From positions 141,000 through 204,999 of the forward strand of contig JAFEMX010000006.1 in the NCBI GenBank assembly GCA_016892645.1: 64,000 nt of DNA. Reading direction: 5' to 3'. The translations under genes were made by a program, and so were the position numbers. Shown piece after piece: positions 1-8,466 of the stretch. Each line of letters starts with the position of its first letter. Position 1 is the first letter of the stretch. Origin of the DNA: Micrococcaceae bacterium RIT 802. Lineage in GTDB: Bacteria > Actinomycetota > Actinomycetes > Actinomycetales > Micrococcaceae. A model generated the notes under the pieces. The model saw only the letters and a list, made by a program, of their open reading frames with translations. It searched no databases and was not told the DNA's origin.

Positions 1-689
1 GTCAGGCAGCGGCGCAACAGCGCGTCGGCGTGGTCGTCGTCGGAGACATACACGACGATGTCCGCATTGCGTCCCTGGGCCAGTTCGTGGCGCAGGCTGG
101 TGGTCACCGACAGCAGCACCTCATAGAAACGGCGGATCGTCGGTTCCCAACCGGAGGACTCGGCCACGCGGGTCAGCGCCTGGCTCCAGAGTTCGGCGGC
201 CGACTCGTCGAAGAGCTCCATCGAGCACCAGTGCCAGTCCGGTGGGTTCCAGCGGGCCGAGTAGTAGCTGGCGTCGGCCTCGGTGGCCTCGCCCTCCCGC
301 TCCAGGCGGTCCAGTTCGCTGTCGATGTCGAACCCGTCATCGTCGTCGGAGTCGGAGTCATCGACGTCGTCGTCGTCATCGTCCGCGGGGCCGTCGTCGG
401 AATCCGTCCCCAGGTTCAGCGGGTCGGGCCCGTCACCGTCCTCCTGGACTTCCTCCGGTTCGTCGGCGACGAGGTCGGCTTCCTCCACGGGGCCGCGGTC
501 GCGGGTGAGCGCCTGTTCGGAGTTCAGGGCCAGGACCGGCAGCTCGACGCGTCCGCTCGGCTCGGTGGACACCCCGTCGAGCGCCACCGCATAGAACACG
601 TGGTCGGGATGATGCTCGATCACGTCCCGTGCCTGTCGCAATGCCGATCGCCGGATTGCCTCTTCCAAAGCCGTCCAATCCACTCCCAT
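1..689 (-). CDS. DUF4303-type hypothetical protein, cut by left edge
   Basis: Partial gene: the reverse-strand frame is open from the ATG at 689 to the window edge (229 codons), so the C-terminus is outside. The N-terminus is an amphipathic helix (residues 1-22) followed by HHPDHVFYAVALDG (26-39), which resembles DUF4303 proteins, a family of unknown function often found near secretion or polymorphic-toxin immunity genes. A very acidic stretch rich in aspartate runs from about residue 70 to 125, and WNPPDWHW sits at 147-154. No ribosome-binding site is clear; a TAGGCT box lies six bases before the ATG, which suggests a leaderless transcript. The existence of the gene is clear from its strong amino-acid bias and lack of stops; the family name is from memory. 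Confidence 0.7.
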   Translation of the reverse strand, partial: MGVDWTALEEAIRRSALRQARDVIEHHPDHVFYAVALDGVSTEPSGRVELPVLALNSEQALTRDRGPVEEADLVADEPEEVQEDGDGPDPLNLGTDSDDGPADDDDDDVDDSDSDDDDGFDIDSELDRLEREGEATEADASYYSARWNPPDWHWCSMELFDESAAELWSQALTRVAESSGWEPTIRRFYEVLLSVTTSLRHELAQGRNADIVVYVSDDDHADALLRRCL

Positions 690-695
690 GACCAG

Positions 696-701
696 AGCCT
701 A
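696..701 (-). promoter_or_regulatory. Possible -10 box of a leaderless transcript
   Basis: TAGGCT on the reverse strand is followed by exactly six bases and then the ATG at 689. A TTATCA hexamer 18 bases upstream is a weak -35. The same TANNNT-N6-ATG layout recurs in this window before purN, the gene at 5968, phosphoketolase and the APC permease. Confidence 0.4.
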
Positions 702-759
702 CTCCCGCCAGCGATCCCTGATAAGGCCTTTCACCCGGCGTGGTGTCCGGGGAAACGCA

Positions 760-803
760 GCGGGCGCCGGACGGGTCCCTTTGGGGGTCCGTCCGGCGCC
801 CGC
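760..803 (-). terminator. Hairpin terminator after the Nramp gene
   Basis: Perfect 13-base arms (GCGGGCGCCGGAC at 760-772 and its complement at 791-803) enclose an 18-base loop with further internal pairing. It lies 27 bases beyond the stop of the reverse-strand Nramp gene. No U-tract follows, as is common in high-GC actinobacteria. Confidence 0.6.
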
Positions 804-829
804 CGAGGTGCCGGCGGCGTGTGAGGCCG

Positions 830-2101
830 CTATACGTACTTCAGGATGGTGGTCACCAGCTGGTAGATGCCCAGCCAGATGAACAGCACCGCGGTGATGA
901 CCAGCGCCGTGTTGGTGTGCCAGCGGTTGCGCCATTCCTTCGGCACCCGATGGGTGTTCAGCAGCGGCAGCAGCGTGATCGCCAGGAAGGGCATGAACAG
1001 CGAGCCGAGGACCCCGTAGGCCAGCACCAGCGCGATCGGCTTGCCCAGCAGGAGCAGCAGCATCGGCGGGAACGTCAGCCAGAGGATGTAGAAGCGGAAG
1101 TACTTCCCGTGCGCCTGCGAATCCTTGTGGTCCGAGCCCTTGCCGCGGATGTTGCCCCAGAAATCGGCGAACATCAGGGACACGCCGTTCCACACGCCGA
1201 TGACCGAGGAGAACGCGGCGGCGAAGAAGCCGACCAGGAACGCGGTGCCGATGAAGGTCCCGTACTTGTCCTTGAGCACGTCGGACAGGTCGATCAGCCC
1301 CTTGTCCCCGGCATCGATCGTGACGCCGGCCGCGGCAACGACCTCCGTGCCGACGACCATCATGGAGATCACGAAGATGCCGGTCATGACGTAGGCCATC
1401 GTGTTGTCGATCCGCATCACGCGCATCCAGCCGGGCTTGACCCAGCCCTTCTCGCGCAGCCAGTACCCGTAGGCGGCCAGGGTGATCGTCCCGCCGACGC
1501 CACCGGCCAGGGCCAGCGTGTAGAGGACGGAACCGTGGGGCAGGCGCGGGACGAGCCCGGCGAGCATGGCGGGCACGTCCGGCACGGCGATGATGGCCAG
1601 GCCGACGATCGTGATGAACATCAGGCCCACCAGCACCGCGGTGATCTTCTCGAACACGGAGTACCGGTTGAACCAGACCAGCAGGAAGCCGGCCAGCCCC
1701 GTGGCGACGGCGAAGACGTTCTGGGGAACTTCCGGGAACATCGCGGCCAGCGGCAGCGCGGTGGATGCCATGGCCGATGCGCCGTAGATGAAGCCCCAGA
1801 TGATGATGTAGGGGCCGAAGTACCAGACGGGCCAACGGCCGAGGCTGCGCCAGCCCTGGAAGATCGTCTTGCCCGTGGCCAGCGAGTAGCGACCGGCTCC
1901 CTCGACGAGCACGATCTTCAGGATGACGCCGACGACCAGCGCCCAGAGCAGGCCGTAGCCGAACTTGGAGCCGGCGACCAGGGTCGAGACCATGTCGGCG
2001 GCCCCGACGCCGGTGGCCGCCACGACCAGTCCGGGGCCGATGATCTTCCATTTTTTGGGGGGTTCGAGCTCGGTGCCTCGCTCGGTGGTTTCCTCTGACA
2101 T
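830..2101 (-). CDS. Nramp-family divalent metal transporter, atypical
   Basis: A 423-residue polytopic membrane protein with about 11 hydrophobic segments and a short charged N-terminus. The opening GPGLVVAATGVGAADMV (22-38) aligns with TM1 of Nramp/MntH proton-metal symporters. The metal-binding DPGN of TM1 is replaced by GAAD (33-36), and the TM6 region reads GGTITLAAYGYW (203-214) in place of the usual MPHN motif. Both hallmark metal-coordinating motifs are therefore absent. Classical Nramps import Mn2+ or Fe2+; a branch with altered motifs transports Mg2+ and others are uncharacterised, so the substrate cannot be named. It is transcribed alone, divergently from the MFS gene, and followed by a hairpin. 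Start taken at MSEETTERG, the first ATG of the frame. Confidence 0.85.
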   Translation of the reverse strand: MSEETTERGTELEPPKKWKIIGPGLVVAATGVGAADMVSTLVAGSKFGYGLLWALVVGVILKIVLVEGAGRYSLATGKTIFQGWRSLGRWPVWYFGPYIIIWGFIYGASAMASTALPLAAMFPEVPQNVFAVATGLAGFLLVWFNRYSVFEKITAVLVGLMFITIVGLAIIAVPDVPAMLAGLVPRLPHGSVLYTLALAGGVGGTITLAAYGYWLREKGWVKPGWMRVMRIDNTMAYVMTGIFVISMMVVGTEVVAAAGVTIDAGDKGLIDLSDVLKDKYGTFIGTAFLVGFFAAAFSSVIGVWNGVSLMFADFWGNIRGKGSDHKDSQAHGKYFRFYILWLTFPPMLLLLLGKPIALVLAYGVLGSLFMPFLAITLLPLLNTHRVPKEWRNRWHTNTALVITAVLFIWLGIYQLVTTILKYV

Positions 2102-2320
2102 GTGGTTCGGGTCCCTTCAGGCGTGCCGCAGTGCGTCCGCCGGGTGTGTGGTGATCGCCACCAAGTGTAGTGGCAACACTTTCCCGGCCCCAGACCATGT
2201 CGGCGCCATGGAGGCGCGGTCGCAACGGATAATCTTGACCGGGGAGCCGAACGCCATCGCCCAGGCGCCGCCGCCCCGCTCCCAGCCGCCAGGATCCAAA
2301 CCCAAGGGGACCCCTACGCC

Positions 2321-3670
2321 ATGAACGAGTACCGCGCCCTGCGCTCCGGCGACGAAATCGTCCAGCGACTGCCGTGGCGCTGGGGTGTCCAGGGACGGAT
2401 CTTCATCATCGGCGGCCTCGGCTTCATGTTCGACGCCTGGGACGTCACACTCAACGGCGCACTGATCCCGCTGGTCATGCAGGAATGGGGACTCGAGCGC
2501 ACGACGGCGGCATGGCTGGGAACCGCGAACCTGATCGGCATGGCGCTGGGCGCCTTCATGTGGGGCACCATCGCCGACCGGGTCGGGCGGCGCCAGGCGT
2601 TCACGTGGACGCTGCTGATCTTCTCGGTGTTCACGGTGCTCGGGGCGCTGTCGCCGAACTTCCTCTTCTTCGCCGCATGCCGGTTCCTGGCGGGGGTCGG
2701 CCTGGGCGGGTGCATCCCGGTCGACTATGCGCTCGTCGGTGAGTTCACCCCCGCGAGGCAGCGCGGCCGTGTCCTGACCGCGATGGACGGCTGGTGGCCG
2801 ATTGGCGCGGCCGCGGCCTTCTTCATCTCCGCCGTCATCCAGGCCGGCACCGGGAACTGGCGGCTGATCCTGCTGGTCATGGTGTTGCCGGCCCTGCTCG
2901 TCTTCTGGATTCGCCGATCGGTTCCGGAATCCCCGCTGTTCCTGCTCCGTGCCGGCCGCCGGCGGGAGGCGTCGGCAGTCATCGACGACTTGGTGCGCCG
3001 CACCGGTGCCACCGAGGAGCCCTATACGCTGCCCGATGCCGCAATGGTCCCCACCCTCTCCGCGGGGTCGTGGCTGGACCAGCTGCGCCGCGTCTGGGCG
3101 TTCAACTGGCGGGTCACCGCGGCGGCCTGGAGCCTGTTCCTGACGGTCCTGCTCGTCTACTACCTGGCGTTGACGTGGATGCCGTCCATCCTGCTCGACG
3201 CCGGCATGGCCGAGTCGGCCGCCCTGTTCAGCACCGCCGGCATGGCAGCTGTCGGCTTGGCCGGCGTGGTCGTGGCCGCCCTGCTGGTCGAACGGGTGGG
3301 CCGCAAATGGCTTTTGGGCGTGACCGGTCCGCTGGCCGCCGTCATCCTGGTGCTGGTGGCCCTGTCCCTGTCGCAACCCCGTCTGGCCGTGGCCTGGCTG
3401 CTGGTCTTCGGGTTCATCATCCAGATCGCGATCCCGGTGCTCTACACCTATGTCTCGGAGCTGTATCCGACGGAACTGCGCGGTTCCGGATTCGGGTGGG
3501 CCTCCACCTTCAGCCGGCTCGGGGCCGGGTTCGGCCCCCTGCTCTTCGCGTGGCTGTGGCCGGTGTTCGGGTTGGCCAATGCGTTCCTCGCCGCCGGGGC
3601 GCTGGTCCTGCTGGCCGTGGCGTGGATGGCCCTGCGGGCCCCGGAAACCCGCGGTTCCGTGCTGCAGTAG
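2321..3670 (+). CDS. MFS transporter, metabolite:H+ symporter type
   Basis: A 449-residue protein with 12 predicted membrane segments. The N-terminal half carries DAWDVTLNGALIP in TM1, as in aromatic-acid and sugar-type porters, and the loop 2-3 signature GTIADRVGRRQAF (about residues 83-95). The long central loop (about 200-255) separates the two six-helix halves, and ERVGRKW repeats the signature in the second half. Such carriers import organic acids or related metabolites with protons. Nothing in the sequence fixes the substrate; the quinate/shikimate genes 8 kb away make an aromatic acid possible but are too distant to argue from. The start is preceded by AAGGGGA at a good distance. It is divergent from the Nramp gene. 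Confidence 0.85.
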   Translation: MNEYRALRSGDEIVQRLPWRWGVQGRIFIIGGLGFMFDAWDVTLNGALIPLVMQEWGLERTTAAWLGTANLIGMALGAFMWGTIADRVGRRQAFTWTLLIFSVFTVLGALSPNFLFFAACRFLAGVGLGGCIPVDYALVGEFTPARQRGRVLTAMDGWWPIGAAAAFFISAVIQAGTGNWRLILLVMVLPALLVFWIRRSVPESPLFLLRAGRRREASAVIDDLVRRTGATEEPYTLPDAAMVPTLSAGSWLDQLRRVWAFNWRVTAAAWSLFLTVLLVYYLALTWMPSILLDAGMAESAALFSTAGMAAVGLAGVVVAALLVERVGRKWLLGVTGPLAAVILVLVALSLSQPRLAVAWLLVFGFIIQIAIPVLYTYVSELYPTELRGSGFGWASTFSRLGAGFGPLLFAWLWPVFGLANAFLAAGALVLLAVAWMALRAPETRGSVLQ

Positions 3671-3763
3671 CAGGTTCCCTGCGGGCCATTCCCCCGGCCA
3701 CGGGGCGGGGCTAGACTGACCCCACCGGGGGTCCGCCCCGGGAGCGAACTTGGAGGCAGCGCC

Positions 3764-5047
3764 ATGTTGGATCCAGACTTTTCCGGCCCGTCCGGCGAAC
3801 ACACCGGCCGCTACATCGTCGTCTTCGACGACGACGAACCGGACCCGATGGGCGTCCTGGCCAGCGGCGGCCTGACGCATATCGCCAACACCCGGGACCT
3901 GGCGGCCCTGGATACCGATGAGGCCCGCGGTGAGGCCATGAGCGGTACCGTCGGGACCTTCTTCGCCGAGCTGAACATGGCCGTGGTCACGGCAGCGGGC
4001 GACGAGCTGGCCGGGCTCCGCACGCGCGCTGTCGGCGAGGGGCCGCGCATGCGGTTGTATCCGGAACTGGTCCACCACATCATGTCCCCGACCGCGGGCC
4101 GACACCGCTCCGAGGGCGAGCAAAGCGGCCAGGAGCCGTTCGCCGAGACGGACGAATTCACCTGGGGGTTGCTGGCGACCCACGCCGCCGAGTCCCCGTA
4201 TTCGGGCAAGGGCATCAAGGTCGCCGTCCTGGACACCGGGTTCGACGAGACCCACCCGGACTTCGCCGGTCGCACCGTGGTCGCCAAGTCCTTCGTCGAC
4301 GGCGAGCCGCCACACGACGGGCACGGGCACGGCACGCACTGCATCGGCACCTCCTGTGGCCCTCGCCAAGTCTCCGGCGGACGTGGATACGGCATCGCCT
4401 ACGAGGCCGAGATCTACGCGGGCAAGGTGCTCAGCAACGAAGGCTCCGGCTCCGACGCCGGCATCCTGGCCGGCATCGACTGGGCCATCTCGCAGGGATG
4501 CGCCGTGATCTCGATGTCCTTGGGCGCCGACGTGAACGAGATCCATCCCCCCTACGTGGCTGCCGGCAAACGGGCCCTGTCGCACGGCACCCTGATCGTC
4601 GCCGCTGCAGGGAACAACGCCCAGCGCTCAGCCGGGAACCCGGGCTTTGTCGGCACCCCGGCCAATAGCCCGTACGTCATGGCCGTGGCGGCCGTCGACG
4701 ACGCGCTGGCGGTCGCCGACTTCTCCGCCCGCTCTTCCGCCTTGCAGGGCGGCCAGGTCGACGTGGCGGGTCCGGGCGTGGATGTGTACTCCTCCTGGCC
4801 GATGCCGAAGCGCTACAACACGATCAGCGGCACCAGCATGGCCACCCCCCACGCGGCGGGGGTGTCCGCGCTGCTGGCCGAATCCACCGGGTTGCGTGGC
4901 CGCGAGCTCTGGGCCGAACTGGTCCAGGTGGGCCAGCGGCTGGACGCGGCCTCGGTGGACGTGGGATCCGGCCTCGTCATCGCCCCACAGGCCGCGCCAC
5001 CGGACCCGCAACCTGCAGATCCCGGCCAAGGCGACGACGCACCGTGA
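3764..5047 (+). CDS. S8 family serine peptidase (subtilase), apparently intracellular
   Basis: A 427-residue subtilisin-like protease. The catalytic triad is visible: Asp157 in VAVLDTGFD, His189 in HGHGTH, and Ser358 in GTSMATPHAAG; the oxyanion Asn is N284 in AAAGNN. Residues 1-140 form an N-terminal region with GRYIVVFDDD (15-24), which resembles a poorly conserved prodomain. There is no signal peptide or membrane segment, so the enzyme probably acts inside the cell unless exported otherwise. A TAGACT box lies upstream at 3712 and a GGAGG-like site precedes the ATG. The stop overlaps the GTG of the next small gene (GTGA), which implies translational coupling with that I9-like protein. The C-terminal 20 residues are rich in Pro, Asp and Gln. 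Confidence 0.9.
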   Translation: MLDPDFSGPSGEHTGRYIVVFDDDEPDPMGVLASGGLTHIANTRDLAALDTDEARGEAMSGTVGTFFAELNMAVVTAAGDELAGLRTRAVGEGPRMRLYPELVHHIMSPTAGRHRSEGEQSGQEPFAETDEFTWGLLATHAAESPYSGKGIKVAVLDTGFDETHPDFAGRTVVAKSFVDGEPPHDGHGHGTHCIGTSCGPRQVSGGRGYGIAYEAEIYAGKVLSNEGSGSDAGILAGIDWAISQGCAVISMSLGADVNEIHPPYVAAGKRALSHGTLIVAAAGNNAQRSAGNPGFVGTPANSPYVMAVAAVDDALAVADFSARSSALQGGQVDVAGPGVDVYSSWPMPKRYNTISGTSMATPHAAGVSALLAESTGLRGRELWAELVQVGQRLDAASVDVGSGLVIAPQAAPPDPQPADPGQGDDAP

Positions 5048-5280
5048 GCACCCGGGTGACCGTCACGTTGACCGACGCGCAGGCCGACCGGGCCGAGGAG
5101 GCCGCGGGTCGCCTGCGCTCCGCCGGCATGGAGGTCGAACAGGTCCTGGGCTCGTTGGGCATGGTCACCGGGACCGTGGCCGACGAGCGCCGTGCCGGGC
5201 TGGAGGCACTGGACGGGGTGGCCTCCGTCAGTGTCGAGCGGGTTGTTCAGCTGCCCGACCCGGGGTCAGACATCCAGTAA
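5044..5280 (+). CDS. Small I9-inhibitor/propeptide-like protein coupled to the subtilase
   Basis: A 78-residue protein starting with GTG inside the stop codon of the subtilase gene. The pattern of a beta strand (VTVTLTDAQ), a helix (ADRAEEAAGRLRSAG), VLGSLGMVTGTV, a second helix (ERRAGLEAL) and GVASVSVERVVQLP matches the alpha-beta fold of peptidase inhibitor I9 domains, the propeptides that fold and inhibit subtilisins. Proteins of this size next to subtilases are sometimes labelled ketohydroxyglutarate aldolase in databases, which the sequence does not support. Inference: it is a detached chaperone or inhibitor of the neighbouring protease, made in step with it. The overlap and the fold resemblance are seen in the sequence; the role is not proven. 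Confidence 0.75.
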   Translation: MSTRVTVTLTDAQADRAEEAAGRLRSAGMEVEQVLGSLGMVTGTVADERRAGLEALDGVASVSVERVVQLPDPGSDIQ

Positions 5281-5344
5281 GCCCACGGCCTTCCGCATGT
5301 CGCATCGGGGCCGAGACGAAACCCGGTGCGGTCATGCCCCCAGA

Positions 5345-5923
5345 CTACCGACGTGCGGGGTGTCCCGCGGCCAGGGACGACAACGTCTCGATCAGCAGGG
5401 CGCGCTCGGCGACCTTGATCCGTTCGTGCAGCGTCTCCTCGGTGTCGTCGTCGAGCACTTCGACGGCACGCTGGGCCAGGATGGGGCCGGTGTCCACTCC
5501 GGCGTCGGCGATGTGGACGGTGCACCCGGTGACCTTGACGCCGTAGGCCAGCGCATCGCGGACACCGTGGGCCCCCGGGAAGGCGGGCAGCAGCGCGGGG
5601 TGGGTGTTGATGTAGGTGCCGTCAAAGGCGGCGATGAACTCCTCGCCGACGATCCGCATGAAGCCCGAGGACACCACGTAGTCCGGCTCGTAGGACAGGC
5701 ACTTCTGCGTCAGCGCGTGGTTCCAGGCGGACCGGTCAGCGTAGTCACGGAAGGGCACTTGGAACGTCTCGATGCCGGCGGCAGCCGACCGCTCCACTCC
5801 CCCGGTGTCGGCACGGTCCGCTCCGACCGCGGCGATCTCGATGTCGAGCTCCCCGGAGGCGACGGCGTCGATGACTGCCTGGAGGTTGGAACCGGTACCG
5901 GAGACGAGGACGACGATGCGCAT
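5345..5923 (-). CDS. purN: Phosphoribosylglycinamide formyltransferase PurN
   Basis: A 192-residue GAR transformylase that uses 10-formyltetrahydrofolate to formylate glycinamide ribonucleotide, the third step of purine synthesis in the cytoplasm. The N-terminus MRIVVLVSGTGSNLQA is the substrate phosphate loop. The catalytic triad is present at the same numbers as in the E. coli enzyme: Asn106 and His108 in INTHPALLPAFPGAHG, and Asp144 in AGVDTGPI. Length is normal. Its usual partner purH is not adjacent here, but the DUF6350 gene that often accompanies purN in actinobacteria lies 1.4 kb away. The transcript may be leaderless: TAAACT at 5935-5930 is followed by six bases and the ATG. It is divergent from the next gene by 44 bases. 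Confidence 0.97.
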   Translation of the reverse strand: MRIVVLVSGTGSNLQAVIDAVASGELDIEIAAVGADRADTGGVERSAAAGIETFQVPFRDYADRSAWNHALTQKCLSYEPDYVVSSGFMRIVGEEFIAAFDGTYINTHPALLPAFPGAHGVRDALAYGVKVTGCTVHIADAGVDTGPILAQRAVEVLDDDTEETLHERIKVAERALLIETLSSLAAGHPARR

Positions 5924-5929
5924 CCTGCC

Positions 5930-5935
5930 AGTTTA
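5930..5935 (-). promoter_or_regulatory. Putative -10 box of leaderless purN
   Basis: TAAACT on the reverse strand, six bases before the purN ATG at 5923. There is no space for a ribosome-binding site, so transcription would begin at or next to the A of the start codon. No convincing -35 is visible. Confidence 0.45.
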
Positions 5936-5955
5936 GGTGCTGGTCGGCGCCCGAC

Positions 5956-5961
5956 TAGGCT
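5956..5961 (+). promoter_or_regulatory. Putative -10 box for the gene at 5968
   Basis: TAGGCT is followed by six bases (AAGGAC) and the ATG at 5968, mirroring the purN box on the other strand within a 44-base divergent gap. AAGGA is too close to the ATG to serve as a normal ribosome-binding site. Confidence 0.4.
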
Positions 5962-5967
5962 AAGGAC

Positions 5968-6372
5968 ATGCCTGCACCTGAAGAGGACGCCGCCGCGCGC
6001 CTGGCCGCCGTCAGCGGGTGGGTCCGCGCCGTCGTGCTGTTGGTCCTGCTGGCCTACCTTTCCTCGTCGATCGTCCTGCCGTGGAAAATCGCTTCCGTCG
6101 CCTTCGGCTGGTCCGGCGTCGTCTGCGGGATCGTCGCGTCCGTGAAGGTGCTGCGGCGCAAGCTCCCCGGGGTCCTGCGGATCACCGTCCCCCTGGCGAC
6201 GCTCGCGTGCCTGCTGTTCACCATCTCGACCTCGACCCAGGTCCTCTTCTACCAGCCGACGGCCGAGTACGAGCAGTGCCTGGCGGACACGGTCACCGAC
6301 CGCTCCCAGGCGCAGTGCAAGCATGACTACGAACAAAAGCTCTCGACCTTCCAAGGAGTCATCGGAACATGA
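5968..6372 (+). CDS. Small membrane protein of unknown function
   Basis: A 134-residue protein with three hydrophobic segments (about residues 19-37, 45-60 and 71-93) and a C-terminal tail of about 40 residues containing two cysteines (YEQCLADTVTDRSQAQC). The tail would lie outside the membrane if the N-terminus is inside, and the paired cysteines could form a disulfide. I do not recognise the family. Its stop overlaps the start of the DinB gene (ATGA), so the two are probably co-translated. It begins 44 bases from purN on the opposite strand. Confidence 0.75.
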   Translation: MPAPEEDAAARLAAVSGWVRAVVLLVLLAYLSSSIVLPWKIASVAFGWSGVVCGIVASVKVLRRKLPGVLRITVPLATLACLLFTISTSTQVLFYQPTAEYEQCLADTVTDRSQAQCKHDYEQKLSTFQGVIGT

Positions 6373-6923
6373 GCCCCGAAGCACCCGCCCCGGACGACGT
6401 TCCCGGGCAGCCTGAACCGGACACCAAGGACTGGACGTGGACCATCACCCGTCGTTGCGCCGAATGCGGCACCGACGTCTCGGCCATGAGCCCGCAGGAG
6501 ATCGCCGCTGACCTCCGCGCGTCGTTGCCCCGGTGGGCCGGGGTGTTGCGCCGCGACCACGTGGCGGTGCGGAGCGAGCCCACGGTCTGGAGCCCGCTGG
6601 AGTACGCGGCCCACGTGCGCGACGTGTTCAAGGTGATGCACTACCGCCTGGACCTGATGTACATGGAGGACGAACCGACCTTCCCCGATTGGGACCAGGA
6701 TGCCACGGCACTGGAGGACGACTACGCCCACCAGTCGCCGCAGGTCGTGGCGACCCAGCTCGCCGCTGCCGGGCGCGGGCTGGCCGATGCGTTCGATGCC
6801 GTCCTGAACCGCGACCTGCACCGGCGCGGGCTCCGGGGCAACGGGGCAGAATTCACGATCCAGACGCTGGCCCGCTATGCGTGGCACGACGTTGCCCACC
6901 ACATGCACGACGTCGGGGCCTGA
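6369..6923 (+). CDS. DinB superfamily protein
   Basis: A 184-residue protein of the DinB / mycothiol-dependent maleylpyruvate isomerase-like fold, a four-helix bundle that usually binds a metal through three histidines. WSPLEYAAHVRDVFKVMHYRLDLM (about residues 77-100) gives the first His, and the C-terminal WHDVAHHMHDV supplies the others. The N-terminus carries CAECGTDVSAMS, a CxxC element typical of this actinobacterial subgroup. Members act as thiol S-transferases or isomerases using mycothiol or related thiols, but for this subgroup no reaction is known to me. It is translationally coupled to the upstream membrane protein and convergent with the DUF6350 gene, with 11 bases between their stops. 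Confidence 0.85.
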   Translation: MSPEAPAPDDVPGQPEPDTKDWTWTITRRCAECGTDVSAMSPQEIAADLRASLPRWAGVLRRDHVAVRSEPTVWSPLEYAAHVRDVFKVMHYRLDLMYMEDEPTFPDWDQDATALEDDYAHQSPQVVATQLAAAGRGLADAFDAVLNRDLHRRGLRGNGAEFTIQTLARYAWHDVAHHMHDVGA

Positions 6924-6934
6924 ACCGTTCGGGG

Positions 6935-8299
6935 TCAGTCCTCCAGAACCGGGTCGCGCTCCAGGAACGGGGCGACCAGGTAGCCGATGATGACGCCGAG
7001 GCCGACCTCGCCGGCCAGCAGCACGGCGGTCATCCAGACGTTCGGTCCCAGCTCGGTGAGCCTGCCGATGCCCAGTGATCCGCCGGCCAGCCAGCTGCCG
7101 GCCAGCGAGACCAGACCGGCGACGGCGCCTATGAACACGCCCAGCAACAGGGTCGAGACGGCCAGCGCCGCCCAGCGGACCTTGAGGCGGATGGAGATCC
7201 AGTCCTCGAAGTGGTTCTCGCCCTCGCGCAGGAACCACCATCCCGCCAGGATGCCGGAGAGCACGGGCAGGAGCATGAAGACCCAGGCGGACCCGAGGTC
7301 GCCGGCCGGCAGGGCGCCGAGCACCGGCATCGCGGGCAGCGGGCCGACGGCTGTCCCCAGCGGCCCCAGCGTGCTGCCCACGCCCAGGGTGATGCCGCCG
7401 CCGCTGATCCAGGCCAGCGACCACAGCGCCAGGTTGGGGACCACCCCGAGCTGGGCGATCGTCAGCACGGCCCCGCCGATCGGTCCGGGCTGGAGCTGCT
7501 GGTAGATGTTCGAGATCTCGAGCCAATGCATGGCCAGGGAGGCCGTCAGGCCCAGTGCCGCCAGGCCGAAGGCCGCCGCATAGCCCACTAGTCCGGCACG
7601 GATGACCGACCAGACGTAGGAACCGGCCCACCGGGAGTGCTGGCTCGTCGTGGCGATCCATTCGACGAAGTCCACGCCGAACAGCCGCCCCCACGAGCCG
7701 GCCTCGCGCCGGACGCCGACGATGACGCCCAGCCCGGCGGGGATCAACGGGACCAGTGTCGCGGCGCCCAGGTTGACCCCGACTTCCTCGGTGGGCACGG
7801 CGAAACCGGTGACCAGTCCGACGAGCAGGTAGGCGCCGAGTGCCCCCGCGATGCCCTGCCACAGCTGGTCGGTGTAGGAGGCGCGGGCGATCCGCCGCCC
7901 GGAGCGCCAGGCCAGGAAGAACGGGATGAGGGTCAGCCCCAGCGGGATGAACGTCAGCATCCCGGTCACCACGGCCGGGGAGTCGCCGCCGGCTGCCAGG
8001 TTCAGTTCCAGCGGCACCCCGTGGATGAGCAGCCACACCTGCCCGCACATGCGGAACACCGAATCGAGGCTGCGGTGGGCGAATCCATCGGAGAACCAGA
8101 CGGCCATCAACGGGACGACGACGAGCGCTGCGGAGAAGAAGGCGCACTGGATGAACTCCAGGGCGCCCTGGAGCCAGAGCGGCATGGGGATGCCCTCACG
8201 CCATGATTCCCGCAGGGAATCGACGGCCGCGCTCCCGCGGCCGTTCGCCTTCCCCGCCGTCTTCCGCTGACCGGAGCCGGACTGCTGCGCTTTTTTCAT
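6935..8299 (-). CDS. DUF6350 multi-spanning membrane protein (PerM-like)
   Basis: A large integral membrane protein of 454 residues with roughly ten hydrophobic segments, including the paired GIPMPLWLQGALEFIQC opening (about 36-52) that marks the actinobacterial DUF6350 family, sometimes annotated as cell-division protein PerM. The family commonly lies next to purN/purH and sucCD in actinobacteria, which fits this location. The first 40 residues are polar and basic. The frame is open much further upstream, but I place the start at the ATG at 8299 (MKKAQQSGSG) because upstream codons show no coding bias and family members start near the first membrane segment. No enzymatic motif is visible; PerM homologues have been linked to cell-envelope integrity in mycobacteria. 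Confidence 0.82.
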   Translation of the reverse strand: MKKAQQSGSGQRKTAGKANGRGSAAVDSLRESWREGIPMPLWLQGALEFIQCAFFSAALVVVPLMAVWFSDGFAHRSLDSVFRMCGQVWLLIHGVPLELNLAAGGDSPAVVTGMLTFIPLGLTLIPFFLAWRSGRRIARASYTDQLWQGIAGALGAYLLVGLVTGFAVPTEEVGVNLGAATLVPLIPAGLGVIVGVRREAGSWGRLFGVDFVEWIATTSQHSRWAGSYVWSVIRAGLVGYAAAFGLAALGLTASLAMHWLEISNIYQQLQPGPIGGAVLTIAQLGVVPNLALWSLAWISGGGITLGVGSTLGPLGTAVGPLPAMPVLGALPAGDLGSAWVFMLLPVLSGILAGWWFLREGENHFEDWISIRLKVRWAALAVSTLLLGVFIGAVAGLVSLAGSWLAGGSLGIGRLTELGPNVWMTAVLLAGEVGLGVIIGYLVAPFLERDPVLED

Positions 8300-8466
8300 C
8301 GTCTCAATCGTGCCACCTGGGCCGGCCGATCCGCGCGAGCGACGCGACCCGGGCACCGGGTACGACGGCGGCACGCACCCGGGTGCCCGGGTGCGGACCC
8401 GGATGTTCACCTTCCCGCCGCCACGAATTCGGCCCGGCATCATGCGGGCACCGCAGACTTTCTGGT

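Noticed and set aside
2117..4585. 822-codon reverse frame across the MFS and subtilase genes
   Set aside because: It spans two real forward genes and their gap and shows only low-complexity Arg/Gly/Gln text, as expected for an antisense frame at this GC content.
5044..5280. Annotation as a ketohydroxyglutarate aldolase
   Set aside because: At 78 residues it is far too short for an aldolase barrel and has no Schiff-base lysine context; the fold pattern is I9-like.
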